DNA of 64,000 nucleotides from Dyella solisilvae (GCF_003351225.1 NZ_QQSY01000001.1:496001-560000); one strand, 5' to 3'. Positions 9,145-18,047 are shown, numbered from the stretch's first letter. Program-made: numbers and translations. Notes: a model not told the origin generated them from the sequence alone.

Positions 9145-9993
9145 ATGCGCATTGAACCATTGACCTGTCACATCGGCGCCGAGCTGTCGGACGTCAATCT
9201 CGCCGACGCCGTCCACGACGATGGCCTGTTCGCGGAGATCAAGGCGGCGCTGCTCAAGCACCGCGTGCTGTTCCTGCGCGACCAGGACATCAGCCGCCAG
9301 GACCATGTCGCCTTCGCCCGCCGGTTCGGTGAACTGGAAGACCATCCGGTGGCGCCGAGCCATCCCGACGCGCCGGGCCTGGTGCAGATCTACAAGACAC
9401 CCGACACGCCCAACGACCGTTACGAGAACGCCTGGCACACCGACGCCACCTGGCGCGAGCACCCGCCCATGGGTTGCGTGCTGCGCTGCGTGGAATGCCC
9501 GCCGGTCGGCGGCGACACCATGTGGGCCAACATGGCGATGGCCTACGAGATGCTGCCGGACCACGTGAAGTCGCAGATCGCCAACCTGCGCGCGCGCCAC
9601 AGCCTCGAGGCCTCATTCGGCGCGGCGATGCCGATCGAGCGTCGCCTGGCGCTGAAGGCGCAATACCCGGATGCCGAGCACCCGGTGGTGCGCACGCATC
9701 CGGAGACGGGCGAGAAGATCCTCTTCGTCAATGCCTTCACCACGCACTTCACCAACTTCCATACCAAGGACAACGTGCGCTTTGGTCAGGACGCCAATCC
9801 GGACGCGGGCTCGCTACTCAGCTACCTGATCCGCCAGGCCCATATCCCCGAATACCAGGTGCGCTGGCGCTGGAGCAAGAACAGCATCGCGATCTGGGAC
9901 AACCGATCCACCCAGCACTACGCGGTCATGGACTACCCGCCCTGCCATCGAAAGATGGAACGCGCCGGGATCGTCGGCGACGCCACGTTCTGA
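9145..9993 (+). CDS. TauD/TfdA-family Fe(II)/2-oxoglutarate dioxygenase
   Basis: 282 residues, normal for the family. The facial triad is visible: H98 and D100 in WHTDATW, and the distal H258 in STQHYAV. R273 (in ERAG) is positioned to bind 2-oxoglutarate. The fold hallmark FLRDQDIS...HVAFARRFGEL lies near residues 48-70. These enzymes hydroxylate an unactivated carbon next to a leaving group or carboxylate (taurine, alkyl sulfates, phenoxyacetates), coupled to succinate and CO2 formation. The gene starts nine bases after the MDR gene and is followed by BKACE, so it may open or hydroxylate a carboxylic substrate before cleavage. The specific substrate cannot be read from sequence. No sulfonate or sulfate ester transport genes are adjacent, which argues against a plain taurine role. 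Confidence 0.9.
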   Translation: MRIEPLTCHIGAELSDVNLADAVHDDGLFAEIKAALLKHRVLFLRDQDISRQDHVAFARRFGELEDHPVAPSHPDAPGLVQIYKTPDTPNDRYENAWHTDATWREHPPMGCVLRCVECPPVGGDTMWANMAMAYEMLPDHVKSQIANLRARHSLEASFGAAMPIERRLALKAQYPDAEHPVVRTHPETGEKILFVNAFTTHFTNFHTKDNVRFGQDANPDAGSLLSYLIRQAHIPEYQVRWRWSKNSIAIWDNRSTQHYAVMDYPPCHRKMERAGIVGDATF

Positions 9994-10030
9994 ACTGAAC
10001 CCCAACTCCACAGAGCAACAGGACAAAGCC

Positions 10031-11086
10031 ATGCACTTCCTCGACGGTTCGCTGTTTCCCGAGCACCAGGACAAGCTGGTCATCACCGCCGCGCCTTATG
10101 GTCCCGAGTGGTTCCCTTCGGATTTCCCGGAGGACATTCCCGTCACCATGGAGCAGCAGATCCAGAAGGCGGTCGACTGCTATAACGCCGGCGCCAGCGT
10201 GCTACACCTGCACGTGCGCGAGCTGGACGGCAAGGGCTCCAAGCGCCTTTCCATGTTCAACGAACTGATCGCCGGCGTACGCAAGGCAGTGCCCGACATG
10301 GTCATCCAGGTGGGCGGCTCCATTTCCTTTGCGCCTGAAACCGACGGCGCGACCGCCAAGTGGCTGAAGGACGACACCCGCCACATGCTGGCCGAGCTCG
10401 ATCCCAAGCCGGATCAGGTGACGGTCACCGTCAACACGACGCAGATGAACGTGGTCGAGCAGATGGAGATGGCCGACCTCGCCGGCACCTCGATGGCGGA
10501 ACAGACCTACGAGGCCTACCGCGAGATGATCGTGCCCTCGGGCCCGGCCTTCATCGAGGAACACATCAAGCGCCTGACGGCCGCCGGCATCCAGAGCGCG
10601 TTCCAGTTTTACAACATCAACAGCTACGAGACGGTCGAGCGCCTGATCCGCCGCGGCGTCTACAAGGGCCCGCTGGTGTGCAACTGGGTGGCGATCGGCG
10701 GCGGCATGGACCAACCGACCATCTACAGCCTGGCCAACTTCCTGCGCGCCATCCCCGACGGCACCATGCTGACGGTGGAAAGCAGCATGCGTAACGTGCT
10801 GCCGATCAACATGATGGGCATCGCCATGGGCCTGCACGTGCGCTGCGGCATCGAGGACAACCTGTGGAACCAGTCGCGCACCGGCAAGGTGACGACGGTG
10901 CAGCAGATCGAACAGCTGGTGCGCATTTCGCACGAGTTCGGCCGCGAGGTCGCCAACGGCAAGGAGGCGCGCGAGATCCTCAAGATCGGCGTGTTCTACG
11001 ACACCATCGAGGAGACGTTGGCCGCCAACGGCTTCTCGCCGAACCGCAAGCCGGGAAAGCTGGGTCTCGCCGACCTCGCAGCCTGA
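10031..11086 (+). CDS. Beta-keto acid cleavage enzyme (BKACE, DUF849 family)
   Basis: 351 residues. The zinc site of the family is visible: H59 and H61 in HLHVRE near the end of an early beta strand, and E275 in CGIEDNLW (the GLED motif). A TIM-barrel pattern with an early ITAAP motif and a VQVGGSISF strand supports the assignment. Known: BKACE enzymes condense a beta-keto acid with acetyl-CoA and cleave it to acetoacetate plus a new acyl-CoA (3-keto-5-aminohexanoate in the founding lysine pathway; many other substrates). Third gene of the operon, 37 bases after the dioxygenase. It is the clearest pointer that the locus breaks down a beta-keto acid. The side chain, hence the substrate, is unknown; lysine fermentation genes are absent. 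Confidence 0.92.
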   Translation: MHFLDGSLFPEHQDKLVITAAPYGPEWFPSDFPEDIPVTMEQQIQKAVDCYNAGASVLHLHVRELDGKGSKRLSMFNELIAGVRKAVPDMVIQVGGSISFAPETDGATAKWLKDDTRHMLAELDPKPDQVTVTVNTTQMNVVEQMEMADLAGTSMAEQTYEAYREMIVPSGPAFIEEHIKRLTAAGIQSAFQFYNINSYETVERLIRRGVYKGPLVCNWVAIGGGMDQPTIYSLANFLRAIPDGTMLTVESSMRNVLPINMMGIAMGLHVRCGIEDNLWNQSRTGKVTTVQQIEQLVRISHEFGREVANGKEAREILKIGVFYDTIEETLAANGFSPNRKPGKLGLADLAA

Positions 11087-11198
11087 GTCGTAACGGCCAG
11101 ACGGGCGGCGCGCCGTGAGCGCCCCGCCCCGCTGGCCACAGCGTGACGTTCACCGTCGCGCCATCACATCCGGCGTCAACGCCGGCGAGGAGACCGCT

Positions 11199-12524
11199 TT
11201 GGGAATGCACTACGTCGAAGCATCCACACTGGGCGCCCCAGTCACGTCCGCCGCGAAGCCGCGCGTCTATGCGTGGCTGGTGTTCGCGCTTACGTTCGGC
11301 CTACTGCTGTCGGACTACATGTCACGCCAGGTGCTCAATGCGGTCTTTCCGCTGCTGAAGGCCGAATGGGGCCTTTCGGATACGCAGCTGGGCTCACTGT
11401 CCGGCATCGTCGCGCTGCTGGTTGGCCTGCTCACCTTCCCGCTCTCGGTGCTCGCCGACCGCTGGGGCCGCGTGCGCAGCATCATCCTGATGGCGACGCT
11501 GTGGACGCTGGCCACGCTCGCCTGCGGCGTGGCGACCGGCTATGGCCAGATGTTCGTCGCGCGCTTCTTCGTCGGCCTGGGCGAGGCAGCCTATGGCAGT
11601 GTCGGTGTGGCGGTGATCATCAGCATCTTCCCGGCGCACCTTCGCTCCACCCTCACCGGCGCCTTCATGGCCGGTGGCGCGTTCGGCTCGGTGGTCGGCA
11701 TGGCGATGGGCGGCGTGCTCGCCACCCGACTCGGCTGGCGCTGGGCCTTTGTCGCCATGGCCATCTTCGGCGCTGCGCTCTTGCTGCTCTACGCACTGAC
11801 GGTGACCGAGCGCCGGTTGCGCGAGCACAGCACGGTGACCCAACCGTCGCGCGATTCGCGTCCAGGTTTCAGCATGTCGCTGCGCGCCCTGTTCAGCGGC
11901 CTGTTCTCCACCACCTCGGTCATTTGCGCCTACATCGGTAGCGGCCTGCAGCTGTTCATCATGGCGGCGGTCATCGCCTGGATGCCGAGCTACCTCAACC
12001 GCTACTACGCCATGACGCCGGACAAAGCCGGCGTCACCGCCGCCGCCTTCGTGCTGATTGGCGCGATGGGCATGGTGGTTTGCGGCATCGTCACCGATCG
12101 CCTGTGCCGCCAGATGCCGGCGCGCAAGATGGCGATGGCCATCGTCTATTGCCTGGTTACCGCGATCCTGCTCGGCGTGGCCTTCCAGTTGCCGCCCGGC
12201 CTCAACCAGCTGGTGATGATCGGCCTTGGCATGTTCCTCGCCGCCGGCACGTCCGGTCCGGCGGGCGCCATGGTGGCCAACCTCACGCCGACGCCGATCC
12301 ACGCCTCCGCCTTCGCCACGCTGACCCTGGCCAACAACCTGCTCGGGCTGGCGCCTGGCCCGCTGCTCACCGGCGTGCTGGCCGACCACATTGGGCTGCT
12401 CGGCGCCTTCAAGCTGATTCCGATGATGGGAATCTTCGCCGCCGTCGCCTTCTGGATCGGTCGCCACCACTACGGCAGCGACCTCAGCCGCATCCAGCAT
12501 GCCAGCGGCGCCGCCGCACACTGA
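11199..12524 (+). CDS. MFS transporter
   Basis: About 441 residues with 12 predicted membrane helices and the MFS signature loops (VLADRWGRVRS between helices 2 and 3; a central cytoplasmic loop near residues 200-220). The preferred start is the TTG at 11199, six bases after GAGGAG; the ATG at 11205 is two codons later and too far from it, and upstream in-frame codons would add unlike sequence. The carrier resembles proton-driven organic-acid or sugar-phosphate MFS permeases. Fourth gene of the operon, so it probably imports the operon's substrate or exports a product. Direction and substrate are not evident. Confidence 0.88.
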   Translation: MGMHYVEASTLGAPVTSAAKPRVYAWLVFALTFGLLLSDYMSRQVLNAVFPLLKAEWGLSDTQLGSLSGIVALLVGLLTFPLSVLADRWGRVRSIILMATLWTLATLACGVATGYGQMFVARFFVGLGEAAYGSVGVAVIISIFPAHLRSTLTGAFMAGGAFGSVVGMAMGGVLATRLGWRWAFVAMAIFGAALLLLYALTVTERRLREHSTVTQPSRDSRPGFSMSLRALFSGLFSTTSVICAYIGSGLQLFIMAAVIAWMPSYLNRYYAMTPDKAGVTAAAFVLIGAMGMVVCGIVTDRLCRQMPARKMAMAIVYCLVTAILLGVAFQLPPGLNQLVMIGLGMFLAAGTSGPAGAMVANLTPTPIHASAFATLTLANNLLGLAPGPLLTGVLADHIGLLGAFKLIPMMGIFAAVAFWIGRHHYGSDLSRIQHASGAAAH

Positions 12525-12549
12525 CGCCACGCCCACGGACTTGTCATCG

Positions 12550-13110
12550 ATGCACAACGCCACGAACCCGACCATCCTGATCGTGCCCGGCCTGCGCGAC
12601 CACGTCGCCGAGCATTGGCAGACCCTGCTCGAAGCGCGGCTGCCGAACGCCTGTTCGGTGCCGCCGCTTGAGCACGACAGGCTAAGCCGCGCTGCGCGTG
12701 TGGAGGCGCTCGAGCGCGCCCTGGCCAAGATCAAGGGCGCGGTGATTCTCGTCGCACACAGTGCTGGCGTGATGATCACCGCGCACTGGGCGCAGACGCA
12801 TCGCCGCAAGATCCATGGCGCCCTGCTCGCGACGCCGGCCGATCTGGAATCGCCGATGCCGGCGGGATACCCGACCATGGATGCGCTGCGCGATCACGGC
12901 TGGCTGCCGATTCCTCGCACACCGCTGCCTTTTCCCAGCATCGTCGCATCCAGCGTCACCGACCCGCTGTGCAGTGCACCGCGCGCGGCCGCGCTGGCGG
13001 CCTGCTGGGATAGCCGCCTGGTCAATCTCGGCGATGTGGGTCACCTCAACCCGGCGTCCGGTTACGGCGAGTGGCGGGCTGCCGAGAGCCTCATCGACTC
13101 GCTGCGATGA
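12550..13110 (+). CDS. RBBP9/YdeN-family alpha/beta hydrolase
   Basis: 186 residues from the ATG at 12550, where similarity to the family (TILIVPGLRDHVAEHWQ) begins. The nucleophile elbow is A-H-S-A-G with S71, a variant of G-x-S-x-G that is normal in this family; an Asp in SSVTDPLC and a His in DVGHLNPASG complete a plausible triad. Members are small serine hydrolases of largely unknown substrate. The gene follows the MFS gene closely and its TGA overlaps the next ATG (ATGA), so it belongs to the operon. It may release the substrate from an ester or hydrolyse a pathway intermediate. Confidence 0.85.
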   Translation: MHNATNPTILIVPGLRDHVAEHWQTLLEARLPNACSVPPLEHDRLSRAARVEALERALAKIKGAVILVAHSAGVMITAHWAQTHRRKIHGALLATPADLESPMPAGYPTMDALRDHGWLPIPRTPLPFPSIVASSVTDPLCSAPRAAALAACWDSRLVNLGDVGHLNPASGYGEWRAAESLIDSLR

Positions 13111-13796
13111 CAAGTTCGTTGCGTGCGCATGCGCCGGATTCCCGCCGGCGCATCCAGATCGACTTCTATTTCGACCTGATCTGCCCCTGGTGTCTGATCG
13201 GCAAGCGACGCCTGGAACGAGCGATCGATCTCATTGCCCTGGGGTACCCGGACGTCGAGGTCGTCGTGCGCTGGAAGTCGTTGCCGCTGCTTCCGCAACT
13301 GCCGATCGAAGGCGTGCCCTTTTCCGCTTTCTACCTGAAGCGGCTGGGCAGCCCCGAAGCGGTGGCAGCGCGTCGCCAGCAGATCCGTGATGAAGGACTG
13401 GCCGCAGGTGTCACCTTCTGTTTCGAACTGATCGAGCGCATGCCCAACACAGTGGCCGCGCACCAGCTGGTTGAGTGGGCCGGGACCACCGGCGGTTCCA
13501 GCCTCCAGGCGTCGTTGATCGAAAGCTTGTTCGAGGCTTACTTCCTGTATGGCCAGGACATCGGCGATCGGCGTGAACTCACCCGTATCGGCGAGATGTT
13601 CGGCATCGAGCATACGGCGAGCCTCGCACTCATGGAGCCCTCCACGAGCGACGCGCTGCTGCAGCGATGGCTTGGCGAAGCGCGTCGCCTTGGCCTGTCC
13701 GGTGTGCCCGCGATCGTGCACGAAGGCCGCGTGCTGCATGGCGCATTGCCGCCGGAAGCACTGGCCAGGGCGCTGCTGGATTTCATTCCGGCCTGA
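13107..13796 (+). CDS. DsbA-family FrnE-like oxidoreductase / hydroxychromene isomerase-like protein
   Basis: 229 residues starting at the ATG that overlaps the previous stop by four bases, implying translational coupling. The N-terminal thioredoxin-like strand leads into C-P-W-C (residues 26-29, in FYFDLICPWCLIGKRRLE), then a helical insertion and a C-terminal cis-Pro-type segment LSGVPAIV. This is the FrnE/2-hydroxychromene-2-carboxylate isomerase branch of the DsbA family, which is cytoplasmic; no signal peptide is seen. Known roles include polyketide maturation, glutathione-dependent isomerisation and disulfide handling. Last gene of the operon. Keeping the CPWC pair favours redox activity; an isomerase of the kappa-GST type would normally have Ser instead. 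Confidence 0.85.
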   Translation: MTSSLRAHAPDSRRRIQIDFYFDLICPWCLIGKRRLERAIDLIALGYPDVEVVVRWKSLPLLPQLPIEGVPFSAFYLKRLGSPEAVAARRQQIRDEGLAAGVTFCFELIERMPNTVAAHQLVEWAGTTGGSSLQASLIESLFEAYFLYGQDIGDRRELTRIGEMFGIEHTASLALMEPSTSDALLQRWLGEARRLGLSGVPAIVHEGRVLHGALPPEALARALLDFIPA

Positions 13797-14335
13797 GCGA
13801 CGCCGGGTGGCGCCCGGCACGAATTCGCTGCCCGGAGGCGCGTCGTCGCAAGCGTCGACTCGCGCCATATCGCCTTGAATATCGTCGCCGCCCGTCGCCT
13901 GGCCGCGGCGCGGCGCCGCTGTCTCCAGCATCCGGTCGATGCGCGCTGCTCAGCGATCCCCTCCCCTATCCGAGTTGGGGGGGGTGATTCGACGACCGTC
14001 GCATAACTCTCATGCAACCGGAGTCATGACTGCTGAACCGTTGGAAAGCAGGTCTGGCGACCATGGCATGGCCACGTCGCGCCGCGTTGCGCGATAGGGA
14101 TCTGCCGGGCCGGTAGTGGGTTCCACTGGTATGAGATTCGCCGCGTAGCCGGGGAGAGTTTCTGAGGCCGCCTGGCGACACATACCCGCGGATGGACCGC
14201 CGACAACCTGATCGCACCGGGCCTCTGGCCGCAGTGCGTCCTTGCCTGCTCCGCGCCAGCCGTCGGCGCAGGCAAGCACGGTGATCGGTTCCACCGCGGG
14301 ACTACAGAAACGGCACAAAGGGGGAGGAGTACTGC
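13797..14335. other. Intergenic region upstream of the DUF1302 gene
   Basis: 539 bases with no credible gene. A weak hairpin (GCCGGG/CCCGGC, 13802-13818) follows the operon end. A CCCCTCCCC...G8 dyad lies at 13957-13984. The DUF1302 Shine-Dalgarno (GGAGG) is at 14323-14327. The long leader suggests a regulated promoter, but I could not pick a reliable -35/-10 or -24/-12 pair. Confidence 0.5.
13957..13984. repeat. CCCCTCCCC...G8 dyad, third G8-tract element
   Basis: CCCCTCCCC, spacer TATCCGAGTT, then eight G and TGATTCGACGACCG, on the strand and side of the DUF1302 gene, about 350 bases upstream of it. Nearly the same arrangement occurs upstream of DUF1329 on the opposite strand. Could be a regulator site or a degenerate palindromic repeat. 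Confidence 0.45.
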
Positions 14336-16147
14336 ATGAAGATCGTTAATGGGGCGAACAAGCGCCAAAGTGGGACGGCCATCCGTCTGATGGCGCTCGC
14401 TGTGGCAGCGGCGCTTGGCGCCTCGAGTGTGGCGCATGCCGTCGAGATCGACACCGGCAACCCGGACATCTCGATTCGCTGGGACAACACGTTTCGCTAC
14501 AACCTCGGCCAGCGCGCGCATTCACAGGATCAGTCGATCCTCAACAGCCCGAACTATGACGACGGCGACCGCAATTTCGGCAACCACGCCATCGTCACCA
14601 ATCGCCTCGACGTGATCAGCGAGTTCGACTTCATCTACAAGAAGGACTACGGCTTCCGCCTGAGCGCCAACGGCTGGTACGACAACGCCTATCAGTCGCT
14701 GGACAACACCCACGTGGCCTCGTCCAACCACATCGTCAATGGCCAGCCCGCGCTCGGCCTGCCGAACTACACCAATCGCTATTTCCACGGTCCGTCCGCC
14801 CAGTGGCTCGATGCTTTTGCATTCGCCAACTTCGACGTTGACGGCGTGAACGTGAATACCAAGGCTGGCCGTTACGACGTGTTCTGGGGCGAGGCCCTGC
14901 TGAACCCGATCCACTCGCTCAGCTACGGCCAGTCGCCGCTGGACATCGGCAAGCTGCTGACGGTGCCGGGCGCCACCGCCAAGGAACTGTTCCGCCCGCG
15001 TTCGCAGGTGTCGACGCAGATCCAGGCCACGCCGACGCTCTCGATCGAGGCCCAGTACTACTTCAGCTGGGATCCGGTGTTCTTCCCGGAATCGGGCTCC
15101 TACATGGCGCCCAATGACGCCTTGCTGCAGGGTGGCCAGTCGCAGTACCTCAGTGCGACCCAGCGTGTGTTGCGCGGCACCGACATCACCCCGCAGCAGC
15201 ATGGCGACTATGGTCTGGCGATGCGCTGGAGCCCGGACGCGATCAACTCCACCATCGGCGTTTACTATCGCAACACCTCCGACATCCAGCCGCAGGCCAT
15301 CGCCGCGCTCGCGGTGGCGCCGAATGTCCCGGCCGCGACCTGCAAGGCGCTCGGCTTCAAGGCGATTTCGCCGACCATCTGCTACATCGACCCGGCCATG
15401 GCCTCCGTCCCGCAGATTCTGAAGGGCAACGTCGGCCAGTACATGGCCAGCTACGCCGACGGCATTGATATTTACGGCCTCAGCTTCGCCAAGCAGATCC
15501 TCGGCGTCAGCTTCAGTGCGGAAGTGAACTACCGCCAGAACATGCCGCTGGTCAGCGTGCCGGTGCAGTTGTTGCCGGCGCCCCTGGCGGCCAAGGTGCC
15601 GGGCGCGATCACCACCCTGCCCGCGCAGGGCGAGACCGCCGGCGCCCGTGGCGACACCTGGCACGCCGTGACCGACTTCGCCGGCATCGTGCCGAAGACG
15701 CCGCTGTTCGACACCGCCAACTACATCGTCGAATTCCAGTGGAGCCGTTGGGACAAGGTCACGCAGAACCCCAACGCATTCCTCGGCACCAGCCCGGGCT
15801 ACACCGGCATCGACAAGCCCACCAGGAATTTCGTCGGCACCCAGATGAACTTCACGCCGACCTGGTTCCAGGTGTATCCGGGCGTGGATCTGCTCGCGCC
15901 GATGACCTACACCATGGGCCTGTCCGGTAATTCGGCCGTGTCCTTCGGCGGCAACAAGGGCAACGGCAACTACTCCTTCGGCGTGGGCGCGGACGTGCAC
16001 CAGAAGTACCGCTTCGACCTGAAGTACATCGGCTACGTGGGCCGCATCGCGGTCAACCAGGCCGGACAGGTCTCCTCCTATGCGGGCCTGGGTTCGCTGC
16101 TGCGCGACCGCAACTACATCGACTTCACCTTCCAGACCACGCTTTAA
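14336..16147 (+). CDS. DUF1302 family outer-membrane beta-barrel protein
   Basis: 603 residues, standard for DUF1302. Signal peptide about 1-36 ending SVAHA; strong Shine-Dalgarno (GGAGG). The mature protein is rich in alternating aromatic/polar strands, opens with TGNPDISIRWDNTFRYN, contains the family segment GRYDVFWGEALLNP, and ends with a barrel-like final strand (NYIDFTFQTTL). Known: DUF1302 proteins are predicted outer-membrane channels that pair with DUF1329 proteins in clusters handling steroids, fatty acids and other hydrophobic compounds. Inferred: the outer-membrane port of this locus. It is monocistronic or nearly so, since a strong hairpin follows its stop. Confidence 0.92.
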   Translation: MKIVNGANKRQSGTAIRLMALAVAAALGASSVAHAVEIDTGNPDISIRWDNTFRYNLGQRAHSQDQSILNSPNYDDGDRNFGNHAIVTNRLDVISEFDFIYKKDYGFRLSANGWYDNAYQSLDNTHVASSNHIVNGQPALGLPNYTNRYFHGPSAQWLDAFAFANFDVDGVNVNTKAGRYDVFWGEALLNPIHSLSYGQSPLDIGKLLTVPGATAKELFRPRSQVSTQIQATPTLSIEAQYYFSWDPVFFPESGSYMAPNDALLQGGQSQYLSATQRVLRGTDITPQQHGDYGLAMRWSPDAINSTIGVYYRNTSDIQPQAIAALAVAPNVPAATCKALGFKAISPTICYIDPAMASVPQILKGNVGQYMASYADGIDIYGLSFAKQILGVSFSAEVNYRQNMPLVSVPVQLLPAPLAAKVPGAITTLPAQGETAGARGDTWHAVTDFAGIVPKTPLFDTANYIVEFQWSRWDKVTQNPNAFLGTSPGYTGIDKPTRNFVGTQMNFTPTWFQVYPGVDLLAPMTYTMGLSGNSAVSFGGNKGNGNYSFGVGADVHQKYRFDLKYIGYVGRIAVNQAGQVSSYAGLGSLLRDRNYIDFTFQTTL

Positions 16148-16157
16148 GCGGAACCGG

Positions 16158-16203
16158 CCCTGCATCAGCGTCCCAGGGACGCCGATGCAGGGCTTTCTGT
16201 TTG
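16158..16203 (+). terminator. Rho-independent terminator after DUF1302
   Basis: Long hairpin: CCCTGCATC-A-GCGTCCC pairs with GGGACGC-C-GATGCAGGG (16158-16192) with one mismatch, followed by CTTTCTGTTT. Separates DUF1302 from the acyl-CoA ligase transcript, or attenuates read-through. Confidence 0.8.
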
Positions 16204-16267
16204 CATCGAAGCAAGGGCATGACGATCGCGTCGGCCGTGCTCGTTACCCAAGTCGGAGCAGTTGACA

Positions 16268-17914
16268 ATGAAAGGCTTGATGATGGAGCAGCCGCTCCTG
16301 GTGGCCTCCCTCCTGACCCATGCCGAACGGCATCACGCGGACCAGGAGATCGTGTCCCGACGGGTCGAGGGCGATATCCATCGCTATAGCGTCGCTGATC
16401 TGGGGGCGCGCTCACGTCGCATGGCCAACGCGCTGGCAAGCCTTGGCGTCGGGCGCGGCTCCCGGGTTGGCACGCTCGCGTGGAACGGCTACCGCCACAT
16501 GGAGTTGTACTTCGCGGTATCGGGCTCCGGCGCCGTGTTGCACACGATCAATCCGCGCCTGCATATCGACCAGCTCGCCTACATCGTCGACCACGCGGAA
16601 GACCGGGTCATCTTCTTCGACCTGACCTTCCTGCCGATCATCGAAGCGCTGGCGACGCGGGTGACCCGACCCACGCTGTTCGTCGCCATGTGCGACCCCG
16701 ACCGGATGCCGGTGGCCGGACCGCTCGAGGGCTCGCTGCTGTGCTACGAAGACCTGATTGAAACCTACCCCGACGATTACGTCTGGCCAAGGCTGGATGA
16801 GGAATCCGCGTCGTCGCTCTGCTACACCTCCGGCACCACGGGCAATCCGAAGGGCGTGCTGTACAGCCACCGCTCGACGGTGCTGCACACGTACGCGGCG
16901 GCGTTGCCTGATGCACTCAACTGCTCCGCGCGCGACGTCATTCTTCCGGTCGTGCCGATGTTCCACGTCAATGCGTGGGGCCTGCCCTATATCGCGTGCA
17001 TGGTGGGCGCGAAGCTGGTGTTCCCCGGCCCGGCGCTGGATGGCAAGTCGCTCCATGAGCTCATCGAGGCCGAACAGGTCACCGTGTCGGCTGGCGTACC
17101 GACTGTGTGGCAGGGCCTGCTCACCTACGTTGCCAGCAGCGGCTGTTCCTTCTCGTCGATGAGGCGCACCATCATCGGAGGCGCCCCATGCCCCACCGCG
17201 ATGACCGTGCAGTTCCAGGACCTGTACAAGGTGGACGTGCTGCACGCCTGGGGCATGACCGAGCTCAGTCCCGTGGGCACCGTCTGCAACCTCAAGCCGC
17301 ACCAGCTGGCCATGTCGCCGGAAACGCGCCACGCGATCCAGGCCAAACAGGGGCGCGCCGTGTTCGGCATCGACATGAAAATCGTCGACGCCAATGGCAA
17401 GGAACTTCCCTGGGATGGCGAAGCCGTCGGCGACCTGCTGGTGCGTGGCCCGTGGGTCGCGCGCGCCTACTTCCGCGATGAAGCCCACCAGGTCCTGCAG
17501 GACGGCTGGTTCCCGACCGGCGATGTGGCCAAGATCGACCAGGACGGCTTCATGCAGATCACCGACCGCAGCAAGGACGTGATCAAGTCCGGCGGTGAGT
17601 GGATCAGCTCGATCGACATCGAGAACGTCGCGTGCCTGCACCCGGGCGTGTCGAGCGCGGTATGCATCGGCGCGAGGCATCCGAAGTGGGACGAGCGCCC
17701 CTTGCTGCTGGTCGTCAGGAAGTCCGGAAACACCGTGTCGAAGGAAGAGCTTCTGGCCTTCTTCGATGGCAGGGTCGCCAAGTGGTGGAAGCCGGACGAC
17801 ATCATCTTCGTCGAGACCCTGCCACTGGGCGCAACGGGCAAGGTGTTGAAGAACCGGCTGCGCGAACAGTTCCACAGCCACTATGGGGCGGACCCGGCGC
17901 CTGCGTCGCGCTGA
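16268..17914 (+). CDS. Medium/long-chain acyl-CoA ligase (AMP-forming)
   Basis: 548 residues from the ATG at 16268 (CGGAG nine bases upstream); ATGs four and five codons later are possible. Adenylate-forming motifs are clear: [17 protein letters not shown] (P-loop, about 184-200), a GMTELSP motif, [30 protein letters not shown] and the C-terminal catalytic lysine in [10 protein letters not shown]. Sequence style is that of fatty acyl-CoA ligases close to PP_0763 of Pseudomonas putida, which acts on medium-chain acids and belongs to a DUF1302/DUF1329 cluster (from memory). It makes acyl-CoA from the free acid, ATP and CoA. In this locus it would trap or activate the acid entering through the DUF1302 port. 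It converges on the hybrid kinase gene. Confidence 0.92.
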   Translation: MKGLMMEQPLLVASLLTHAERHHADQEIVSRRVEGDIHRYSVADLGARSRRMANALASLGVGRGSRVGTLAWNGYRHMELYFAVSGSGAVLHTINPRLHIDQLAYIVDHAEDRVIFFDLTFLPIIEALATRVTRPTLFVAMCDPDRMPVAGPLEGSLLCYEDLIETYPDDYVWPRLDEESASSLCYTSGTTGNPKGVLYSHRSTVLHTYAAALPDALNCSARDVILPVVPMFHVNAWGLPYIACMVGAKLVFPGPALDGKSLHELIEAEQVTVSAGVPTVWQGLLTYVASSGCSFSSMRRTIIGGAPCPTAMTVQFQDLYKVDVLHAWGMTELSPVGTVCNLKPHQLAMSPETRHAIQAKQGRAVFGIDMKIVDANGKELPWDGEAVGDLLVRGPWVARAYFRDEAHQVLQDGWFPTGDVAKIDQDGFMQITDRSKDVIKSGGEWISSIDIENVACLHPGVSSAVCIGARHPKWDERPLLLVVRKSGNTVSKEELLAFFDGRVAKWWKPDDIIFVETLPLGATGKVLKNRLREQFHSHYGADPAPASR

Positions 17915-18047
17915 ATCGAGGGCGACGCAGCCGTAGCCATGAACGCCTGGCCGTGCACTGGCACGCGTTGTGGCCTGGCCACATTCCGCGTGCGCAGGCC
18001 ACGCGCCTCAACACTGGGGCCTCGCCCGCTGGTGAGGGGCGCAGGCC

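Noticed and set aside
9145-9993. Taurine dioxygenase tauD
   Set aside because: Catalytic residues fit the family, but tauABC-type transport genes are absent and the operon partners (BKACE, MDR) point elsewhere.
13797-14335. A sigma-54 promoter (GGCACG...CGC near 13816) upstream of DUF1302
   Set aside because: The GG to GC spacing is nine bases instead of ten and the -12 element is TCGC, so the match is not convincing.
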